From Virgisporangium aliadipatigenens (lineage in GTDB: Bacteria > Actinomycetota > Actinomycetes > Mycobacteriales > Micromonosporaceae): DNA of 64,000 bases. A model generated the notes under the pieces. The model searched no databases. It was not told where the DNA came from and was given only the letters and a program-made list of their open reading frames with translations. The position numbers and the translations under genes were made by a program. Position 1 is the first letter of the stretch. Every line of letters starts with the position of its first letter. Positions 57,232-64,000 of the stretch are shown in pieces. Where the stretch lies: assembly GCF_016863615.1 (NCBI RefSeq), contig NZ_BOPF01000010.1:124001-188000 (forward strand), in the 5' to 3' direction.

Positions 57232-60200
57232 TCAATAGCTGATGTGCAGGTCCTTCACGGCGTGCACGTCGGTCACCCCGCCGCACGAACCGGAGAATCC
57301 GAGCAGCGCGTTGGCCGGCACCGGGACCGCCACCTCGATCACCTGAACGCTGTCGATCTTCACCTTCAGCGTCCCGGCCGCGTCGACGAAGACCTCCACG
57401 TGATGCGTGCCCGCGCGCAGGTTCGGCACGTTCGTGGAACGGGCCGCGTACTGCAGCGCGCCGGGTGTGCCGCCGGTGGCGACGCCGACGAAGTTGCTCG
57501 ACGGGTCGCCCTGCTGCGCGAAGGTCACGAACGTCACCGCCACGCCCGGCAGCCCCGCGTAACCGAGCCCGCCGCCGCCCTGGCCCAGCGCATTCGCATT
57601 GGTGCGCGCCGGGTCCAGCAGCATGAACGTCATCCCGTCCGCACCGGAGCCGCCGCCGATCTCCGTGGTGAACTCCGCGTACAGCCGGCCCGTCGGCACC
57701 GGGGTGCCGTAGATCGCCGTACCGGTCGCGCCCACCGTCGCCGGCGTCAGCTGGATGCGGTTGCCGGACGCCGTCGTCGAACCGTTGTACGTCCAGGCCT
57801 GCTGCGGCGGCACCGGCACCACCGGCGCACCCGGCAGGATCGTGACGTTCGAGACGGTGTGGTGGTCGAAGAAGCCGCCCGTCCCACCGGAGAACCCGGC
57901 GTACGCCGTGCGGGTCAGCGACGGCACCTCCGCGCTCAGCAGCGGGATGCCGTCCACCGTCAGGCTCACCGTCTTGCCGGTCACCCGCACGATCGCGTTG
58001 TGGTTGCCCTGCCGCAGCTCGGGAACGCTCGCGCTGGTGTTGGTGGCCAGCCAGACGAGGTTGCCGTTCGGGGCGTGCGTCGCGATGCCCACCCAGTTGT
58101 AGGACTCGATCACGCCCGCCTGCGGATACGACACGAACGCCACCGACACCCCGCCGAGGCCGGCCACGCCCAGCCCACCACCGGCCGGACCGACCCGCGC
58201 CGGGCCGCCGGCGGCCGGGTCCAGCAGCGAGAACGTCATCCCGTCCGCACCGTTGCCGCCACCCATGCTGGTGGTGAACGACGCCGCCAGCCCGTCCGTC
58301 TGCACCGCGTCCGACCAGAACGCCGCACCGGCCTTCTCCTGCTGGGCGGGCGTCAGCACCAGGTTGGCGCCGTCCATCGTCGCCGAACCGCCGAGGTGCC
58401 ACTGCTTGCCCGGCTTCGGCGCGACGGTCGCACCCGAGGAGAGCTGAACGTCGCGCACCGCGTGCCGGTCGTAGGCCCCACCCGTGCCGGCCGTCAGCCC
58501 GACGCGCACCGTCGGCGGAAGCGTGACCGTGCGCTGGATGCGCTGCACGCCGTCGACCCAGACGGTCAGCACGTTGTTGACCACCGTCACCCGGACCGCC
58601 CGCGAGGTGCCGCGCAGCGCGGGCACGTTCGTCGTGGTCTGCAGGTAGACCAGGTCGCTGCCGACCGAGTGCGCGATGCCGACGAAGTTCGCCGACGGGT
58701 CGCCGGTGCTCTGGTAGGTGTCGAGCGTGACGGCGATGCCCTTGAGCGCCCCGAACCCGAGCGCGCTGCCGCCGCCACCCAGGCTGTACTGCGTCGTCGC
58801 CGACGGGTCGAGCAGCGACAGCGTCATGCCGTCACCGCCCGAGCCGCCACCGATGTCGGCGGTGAAACTCGCGGAGAGGCCGTTCGTGGCGAGCGGCGTC
58901 GAGAAGATGACGCTGCCGGCCTTGGCACGGTCGGCCGGGGTCAGCACGATGTCGTTCGCGTTGATCTGGGCGCTGCCGTTGGCGAACCACGCGCCGTTGC
59001 CGACGCTCGGGAGCGCGCTGCCGCTGCGGGAGGCGACACCCGTGCCGCTCATCGAGATGTGCCGCGGGCCGTGGCCGTCGTCCGCGGTGATCAGGTAGTC
59101 GCCCGTGACGTTCCCCAGCGAACCGGGTTGGAATCTGATCTGGACCTCGACGTACTGGTCGGGGCTGATCACGGTGCCCTCGGGCAACGGCGAGTCCACG
59201 ACGAACGGCGCGGTCGGCGCGCCCGCCTTGGTGATCGTCAGGTTGATGTTGCCGGTGTTGGTGAAGCGCAGCGTCCGCGTCGCCGCCGCGCCGAGCGGCA
59301 CCTCACCGAAGGAGAGCGACCCGGGCGAGACCGTCAGTTCCGGGTTTCCGGTCACCCCACGACCATTCAGCGGAACGGTGGCCGCACCGTCCACACTGGA
59401 CAGACTTAGCTCGGCGCTCTTCGCCTCCGCGGTAGTGGGGCTGAACGTGACGGCCACCGTCACCGACTGCCCGGGCGCCACCACGGCACCCGTCGCCGGC
59501 AGCCCGCTCACCGAGAACGGCGCCGCCGGACTGCCCGCCGCCGTCACCGTCGCGTCCGAGGTGCCGGTGTTCGTGAAGCTCGTCGTCAGCGTCTTGCTCG
59601 ACCCGACGGCGATGTCCCCGAAGTCCAGCTGCGGCGGCGACGCGGTGAAGCCCGCGCGGATCCCGTTGCCGTGCAGGCCGAAGCCGACCGTCTCCGGCAC
59701 GCCGGCGTGCGTCACCCCGAAGTTCAGCGTGCCCGTGACCGAGCCCGGAGCCGTCGGCGAGAACGTCGCGTCGACCGTGATCTTCTGGCCGGCGGTGAGC
59801 GTGACGGGCAGCGCCGGCTGCGTTCCGTTCACGGTGAAGGGCCCGGTGTTGGTGACGCTGTTGACCGTCACCGTGCGGGTGGCGGTCGCCGTGATCTTCG
59901 CCGTGCCGGTGGTGCCCACGGTCACGTTCCCGAACGTCGTCTGCACCCCCGACAGCGGCGACGTCGTCGGCTGCCCGAACCCGTACAGGTAGCCGTCGCG
60001 GGTGCCCACGTACACGCGGCCGTTCGAGGACGCCGGCGTGCTGAACTTCGTCGCCGTGCCGATCGGGAAGCAGCGCAGCAGGTTGACCCGGTTGTTCGAC
60101 GGGATCGCGTCGTAGGCGCAGAGCTTGCCGTCGGCGCCGTTCGGGCCGGCGACCTGCACCACCCAGACCGTCGCCGAGCCGGGCGTCGTCCCGTCCGACG

Positions 60201-61542
60201 TCACGATCGGGGAACCCGACGTGTAGCCGAAGATCTCGGCCGTGTTACCCGCCAGGCTGAACGCCGGCTTCCCCTGCCCGTCGAGTCCGTACCTGAAGGC
60301 GAGCATGGTGTTGGCGTTCTGCACGGCGTAGACGTAACCGCCCTGGCCGCCGTAGACCGCGGGACGGCCCCACATGCCGCTGTACGGGCCGAGCGTCTGC
60401 ACCACCTTGTCGGTGCCGCCCGCCCCCTGCGAACGCCCGCCGAGATCGTCGCGGTTCAGCACGAACAGCCGGCCGTCCTTGCCCATGACGACCATCAGGT
60501 TGGGCGTCGCCGCCGTGCCGAAGAACTCGCCGGGCAGGCCGACCGGACCACCCGAGCCGAGGTCCTGGAAGTTGGTGTTGAGCGTGGGGGCGTTCGACGG
60601 GCTGAAGAAGTCCTGCGCGGAGATCGTGCCGTCGGCGCCGACGCCCAGCCGCACGACCGCCTCGCCGAGGGTCGCGGGCGGCGCGTTGCCCGGGCCGACC
60701 GGCGGCACCACCCCGTTGCCCGTCGACACGAACATCCGACCCGCGCCGTCGGAGACGATGCCGCCGCCGCCCTGCCAGATGCCGGCACCCTGGTCGCTCG
60801 GCCCGGTCTGCGTCGCCCACACGTCCTGGTCCCGCGTGGTGGTGTTCACGCCGACGACCCAGCCGTTGTAGAGGCCGTAGCCGCACTGGCTGCCGAACGC
60901 CAGGTACACGGCGCCGTTCATCAGCAGCAGGCCGGGGCGCTGGTTGACGTCCTTGCCGTTGAACGGGTGGTTGGGGTCGTTCGGCGGGGTGCCGGCGATC
61001 AGCACCGGCCAGCCCGTGCGCTCGGCACCGGTCTGGGCGTCGAGCGCGTGCAGGTACCAGTTCGGGTGCAGCAGGTCCGGGCCGTCGTTGACCTTCGTGC
61101 TGACGTAGTAGGTCTGCGTCGCCGGGTCGTAGACACCCGTGGCGGTGTTGCCCAGGTTGGGTGTCAGGTCGGCGCAGCCGATCGCGCTCGCCGGCCAGGG
61201 CGGGCCGAAGTCCCGGCTCCACTTGACCGCGCCGGTCGTGGCGTCCAGGCCGTAGACCTTGTCGTTCTCGGTGCCGACGAGCACCGTGTTGCCGACCACG
61301 ATCGGCTGCGCGTACACCTGCCCGTCGAGGTGCGTCGCGAACAGCTGCCCGAAGTTGCTACCGGTCACAGTGGACGGTGTGAGGCCCGGTTCGGCGCGGT
61401 CCCAGCCGGTGCGCAGGTCGTCCTGGGCGTTGGTGTACACGTCCGCCGGTGCCGCGGTCGGCGTGACAGCGATGGCGCCCGCGGCGAGCGCGAGAGTCAG
61501 CAGCCCCCGACCGCAGAACGTGCGCAGCTTTGTCGACGGCAT
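57232..61542 (-). CDS. giant secreted protein: PQQ-type propeller, three ASH domains, three L-type lectin domains
   Basis: 1436 residues. Signal peptide ends near TAAPADV. Residues ~55-520 form a beta-propeller of PQQ-like repeats (VGTENDKVYGLDATTGAVKW, VYVGTRDGYLYGFG). Residues ~530-835 are three ASH/choice-of-anchor-D domains starting FGNVTVGTTG, LDFGDIAVGSS and LSFGEVPLGAA. Residues ~840-1436 are three L-type lectin-like domains, each with DGMTFSLLDP-type and GVAVTFVTF-type motifs. The GGGGGGA site precedes ATG 61542. No membrane anchor or sorting signal. A role in polysaccharide binding, with the propeller as interaction or dehydrogenase-like platform, is inferred. Confidence 0.85.
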   Translation of the reverse strand: MPSTKLRTFCGRGLLTLALAAGAIAVTPTAAPADVYTNAQDDLRTGWDRAEPGLTPSTVTGSNFGQLFATHLDGQVYAQPIVVGNTVLVGTENDKVYGLDATTGAVKWSRDFGPPWPASAIGCADLTPNLGNTATGVYDPATQTYYVSTKVNDGPDLLHPNWYLHALDAQTGAERTGWPVLIAGTPPNDPNHPFNGKDVNQRPGLLLMNGAVYLAFGSQCGYGLYNGWVVGVNTTTRDQDVWATQTGPSDQGAGIWQGGGGIVSDGAGRMFVSTGNGVVPPVGPGNAPPATLGEAVVRLGVGADGTISAQDFFSPSNAPTLNTNFQDLGSGGPVGLPGEFFGTAATPNLMVVMGKDGRLFVLNRDDLGGRSQGAGGTDKVVQTLGPYSGMWGRPAVYGGQGGYVYAVQNANTMLAFRYGLDGQGKPAFSLAGNTAEIFGYTSGSPIVTSDGTTPGSATVWVVQVAGPNGADGKLCAYDAIPSNNRVNLLRCFPIGTATKFSTPASSNGRVYVGTRDGYLYGFGQPTTSPLSGVQTTFGNVTVGTTGTAKITATATRTVTVNSVTNTGPFTVNGTQPALPVTLTAGQKITVDATFSPTAPGSVTGTLNFGVTHAGVPETVGFGLHGNGIRAGFTASPPQLDFGDIAVGSSKTLTTSFTNTGTSDATVTAAGSPAAPFSVSGLPATGAVVAPGQSVTVAVTFSPTTAEAKSAELSLSSVDGAATVPLNGRGVTGNPELTVSPGSLSFGEVPLGAAATRTLRFTNTGNINLTITKAGAPTAPFVVDSPLPEGTVISPDQYVEVQIRFQPGSLGNVTGDYLITADDGHGPRHISMSGTGVASRSGSALPSVGNGAWFANGSAQINANDIVLTPADRAKAGSVIFSTPLATNGLSASFTADIGGGSGGDGMTLSLLDPSATTQYSLGGGGSALGFGALKGIAVTLDTYQSTGDPSANFVGIAHSVGSDLVYLQTTTNVPALRGTSRAVRVTVVNNVLTVWVDGVQRIQRTVTLPPTVRVGLTAGTGGAYDRHAVRDVQLSSGATVAPKPGKQWHLGGSATMDGANLVLTPAQQEKAGAAFWSDAVQTDGLAASFTTSMGGGNGADGMTFSLLDPAAGGPARVGPAGGGLGVAGLGGVSVAFVSYPQAGVIESYNWVGIATHAPNGNLVWLATNTSASVPELRQGNHNAIVRVTGKTVSLTVDGIPLLSAEVPSLTRTAYAGFSGGTGGFFDHHTVSNVTILPGAPVVPVPPQQAWTYNGSTTASGNRIQLTPATVGATGTAIYGTPVPTGRLYAEFTTEIGGGSGADGMTFMLLDPARTNANALGQGGGGLGYAGLPGVAVTFVTFAQQGDPSSNFVGVATGGTPGALQYAARSTNVPNLRAGTHHVEVFVDAAGTLKVKIDSVQVIEVAVPVPANALLGFSGSCGGVTDVHAVKDLHISY

Positions 61543-61630
61543 GAGATTCCCCCCGGGCACAGATGGACGCGGATGCCTCCGCGGCGCGAAACGCTACTGC
61601 ATATAGAGGGTCTTCGGGAGGGCGGATCAG

Positions 61631-64000
61631 GTGGAGATCGATGTCGGCCGGCTGCGCCGCATTGCTATTTTGGTGAACGTGAGTGAAGGCACGGGCGGGC
61701 GCCCCGGCGGGGACGAACGCCGGGAGCCTTCGCCGCATCCGTTGTACGGCCAGCAGGCGTCGCCGCCGCCGGCTCCCACGTCTCCCGCGCCGGGCGGTCA
61801 GCCGACGTTGCCCGCGCCGCCGGTCTATCCGATCTCCGCGCCGCCGACCTCGGTCCCGCCGGCGCCACCGCCGCCGGAGTCCGCGCCGGGGTCCTTTCCG
61901 CCGCCCGCCTTTCCGCCGCCTTCCTTCCCCGGGCCTCTGGGGCCGCCGGCTTCGGGGCCGCACGCGGCCGGGGCACCGGCTCCTTTCCCACCGGCTCCTT
62001 TCCCACCGCCGCCCCCCGGTCCGTCGGCTGGTGGGCCGGCCGGCTCCTTTCCGCCGCCGTCGGGCCCTCCTGCGGGCTCCTTCCCGCCCGCGGGTGGGGC
62101 GCAGCAGGTGAGTGGGCCGCCCGGCTCCTTCCCGCCGGCCGGTGGGGCGCAGCCCACGAGCGGGCCGCCGACGAGTGGGCCGCCGGTGAGCGGTCCGCCT
62201 GCCAGCGGTCCGCCCGCGACCGGGACGGCGCGGGTGTACGTGCCGCCGCCGCGTCCCGGTGAGTCGCCGTGGGCCGGTGCGCCGCCGGCCTCGGGCGGGT
62301 CGGCGCCCGGCGGATATCCGGTCCCGGGCGAGGGGCCGTGGTCCGGGGCGCCCACATCCGGCGGGGCGGGGCCCACGTCGGGCGCGCCCACCTCGGGAAT
62401 GCCCGCCTCCGGGCCGCCCTCCTCCGCGGCGCCCACGTCTGGAGCCGCGCCCACCTCCGGGGTGCCCGGGCAGGGAGGACGGCCCTATGGCTCGGCCTCA
62501 GTGCCCCCGGCCTCGTCCGCGCAGGGTGGCTTCACGCTGCCGCAGCAGGGCGGTTATCCGCCGCCGCACGGCGGTTTCCCACCGGCCCAGGGCGGATCCG
62601 GCTCGCAGGGCGGCTTCGCGCCGGGGCCGGGCGGATCCGAGTCGCAGGGCGGGTATCCGCCGCCGCAGGGTGGATCCGGCTCGCAGGGCGGATTCGGTGC
62701 GCCGTCCCCGCAGGGCGGTCCGCCGCCCGGCCAGGGCGGGCCCGGGGCGCAGGGCGGCTTCCCTCCGGCCTCGCCGCAGGACGGCTCGCCCGCGCAGGGC
62801 GGTTTCGCGCCCGGGTCGGGTGGCTCGTCGTCGGATCCACCGCGGCGCGGCGCGTTTCCGCTCTATCAGGGCTCGTTCCCGCCGGCGCCGCACGAGCCGG
62901 ATCCCGCCTACCGGGGCGGCGTCCCCGGAGGGCCGGACCCGGCGCACCCGGGAGCCTTCCCGCCGCCGCAGGGCGCATACGCCCCCGCCCCGCCGCACGG
63001 CGATCCCGCACCGCCCGGCGGTTTCCCGCCGGGGCCGCCGCCCGCCGATCCGGCCGCACACGGGGGCTTCCGGCCCGCCGATCCCGCGCCGTTCGGCGGT
63101 TTCCCGGCGACCCCGCCCGTCGATCCGGCGCAGTACGCCGCCGTCCCGACCGCCGATCCCGGCCAGCGGGGCGGGTTCCCACCCGCCGGCGCGCCGCCGC
63201 ACGGCGGTTTCCCGCCGGCCGATCCCGGCCAGCACGGCTTCCCGCCGAATGATCCGGGGCAGCACGGTTTCGCGCCGGCCGACCCGGCTGCGCACGGCGG
63301 CTTCTCCTACGCGCCGCAGCAGGATCCGCAGGCGGATCCCGCGCAGCAGGGCTGGACGAGCTACCCGGCCGAGCCGGACCCCGGCGGCTGGCAGCCGCGC
63401 ATCGAGCCGACCGAGCCGGGTTCCCGCCGCACCCTGATCCTGGGGATCGTCGCCGGTGCGGTGGTCGTTCTGCTGCTGCTGAGTGTCGGGGGGTTCTTCC
63501 TGTTCGGCACCGGTGACGACCCGAAGGACCCGCCGAAGGGGCCGTCGACCGCGGCCGCCTCCCCGGCGCCGTCCGTGGGCACCTCGGCCGACCAGGCGAA
63601 GTTCCCGGCGGAGCTGCGGCCGTTTGCCGACTCGTGGCTGCCCCGCGTGCGCAACTGCACCCGGCATGACGACTCGGGCGGCCCGACGCTGGGCGACGGC
63701 GAGGTCGTGCGCATCTTCTGCCAGAGTTCCGCGATGGACGTGTACTTCGTGCAGTACGCCTCGGTCGAGGAACGCGACAAGGCCCGCGAGCGCCGCGTGC
63801 GTCAGGCGAGCGACAATGCGGCGCTGGTTCCCGGGCTGGAGGCGCCGTCCAAGAAGCGCACCTCGTCGGGCAACTCCGAGGGCGACTATCTGGAGTACGG
63901 GTTCAAGGTCGACGACGGGCGGGTCTTCGCCGGCCTCTGGTGGGACGACACCTCCAAGCCGGTCGCCGGCTTCGTGGTCGCCAACTGGAAGGACCAGGCC
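61631..64000 (+). CDS. Pro/Gly/Gln-rich membrane protein (3' truncated)
   Basis: 790 residues visible; the gene runs past the window edge. GTG 61631 (GGGAGGG site 8 nt upstream) is preferred; GTG 61679 is an alternative with no ribosome site. About 590 residues are low complexity, built of GGF/GGY-x-PP and ADPGQ/ADPA units without fixed period, then a basic joint (GSRRTLILGIVAGAVVVLLL) and one membrane helix, then an external domain with cysteines (VRNCTRHDD, RIFCQSSAM) and FAGLWWDDTSKPVAGFVVAN. Layout matches the gene at 22877-23962. No family is recognised. Confidence 0.75.
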   Translation, partial: MEIDVGRLRRIAILVNVSEGTGGRPGGDERREPSPHPLYGQQASPPPAPTSPAPGGQPTLPAPPVYPISAPPTSVPPAPPPPESAPGSFPPPAFPPPSFPGPLGPPASGPHAAGAPAPFPPAPFPPPPPGPSAGGPAGSFPPPSGPPAGSFPPAGGAQQVSGPPGSFPPAGGAQPTSGPPTSGPPVSGPPASGPPATGTARVYVPPPRPGESPWAGAPPASGGSAPGGYPVPGEGPWSGAPTSGGAGPTSGAPTSGMPASGPPSSAAPTSGAAPTSGVPGQGGRPYGSASVPPASSAQGGFTLPQQGGYPPPHGGFPPAQGGSGSQGGFAPGPGGSESQGGYPPPQGGSGSQGGFGAPSPQGGPPPGQGGPGAQGGFPPASPQDGSPAQGGFAPGSGGSSSDPPRRGAFPLYQGSFPPAPHEPDPAYRGGVPGGPDPAHPGAFPPPQGAYAPAPPHGDPAPPGGFPPGPPPADPAAHGGFRPADPAPFGGFPATPPVDPAQYAAVPTADPGQRGGFPPAGAPPHGGFPPADPGQHGFPPNDPGQHGFAPADPAAHGGFSYAPQQDPQADPAQQGWTSYPAEPDPGGWQPRIEPTEPGSRRTLILGIVAGAVVVLLLLSVGGFFLFGTGDDPKDPPKGPSTAAASPAPSVGTSADQAKFPAELRPFADSWLPRVRNCTRHDDSGGPTLGDGEVVRIFCQSSAMDVYFVQYASVEERDKARERRVRQASDNAALVPGLEAPSKKRTSSGNSEGDYLEYGFKVDDGRVFAGLWWDDTSKPVAGFVVANWKDQA

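Noticed and set aside
62500-63360. Dense short repeats, possible tandem-repeat array
   Set aside because: They encode the Pro/Gly-rich head of the truncated membrane protein; unit length varies and always keeps frame.
1-64000. tRNA, rRNA, riboswitch, prophage, IS element or origin
   Set aside because: No cloverleaf, rRNA core, transposase, integrase, DnaA-box cluster or recognisable riboswitch core was seen; absence is by eye only and could be checked with covariance-model scans.

Overview
The window is high-GC actinobacterial DNA. Evidence: strong third-position GC, frequent GTG/TTG starts, four-base ATGA/GTGA junctions, ABC importers lacking their own ATPase, a Septum_form-type protein, and a STAS/MEDS-HATPase pair. 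The gene families fit a mycelial or soil lineage such as Micromonosporaceae; this is inferred from gene content, not from a marker gene. About 54 protein genes pack the 64 kb. I see no rRNA or tRNA gene, CRISPR array, transposase or phage gene.

Bases 1-7.6 kb: the end of an unknown gene with two tandem palindromes, two small membrane or secreted genes, then an alpha-glucan group (GT4 glycosyltransferase, GH133-type debranching glucosidase, divergent GH63/MGH1-like hydrolase). 7.7-9.2 kb: a DUF4397 surface protein translationally coupled to a class E/F-type sortase. 9.2-16 kb: a LacI repressor divergent from an alpha-glucoside importer operon (binding protein, two permeases) ending in a GH13 alpha-glucosidase, with two AAGCGCT-cored operators between them. 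16-31 kb: housekeeping and hypothetical genes, including a mosaic FtsK-4TM/Septum_form-like protein, NnrD, a miniature L7/L12-like protein, a stand-alone Mrr-associated domain protein, Pro/Gln-rich membrane proteins, a luciferase-like oxidoreductase, an acyl-CoA ligase, two paralogous acidic proteins and a drastically shortened P450.

31.4-42 kb is the most coherent system. A deoR-galT-galK operon diverges from an importer matching ytfQ-ytfR-ytfT-yjfF (galactofuranose type), which runs straight into a secreted GH2 enzyme carrying two arabinofuranose-binding (CBM42) modules. I read it as a furanoside-scavenging locus: release of galactofuranose outside, ABC import, conversion to galactopyranose, then GalK/GalT.

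42-53.9 kb: mixed enzymes, regulators and transporters (SDR, Uma2, VOC, AraC, ZIP, enoyl-CoA hydratase, POT carrier, DinB, STAS plus MEDS-HATPase, alpha/beta hydrolase with divergent TetR and a perfect 24-bp operator, quinone oxidoreductase, ArsR). 54-64 kb: secreted wall and polysaccharide functions (M23 and M15-like peptidases, a GH64 beta-1,3-glucanase with CBM6 and a CebR-type operator, a 1436-residue propeller/ASH/lectin protein) and a truncated Pro/Gly-rich membrane protein. Overall the window is rich in glucan and galactan capture by a secreting saprophyte.
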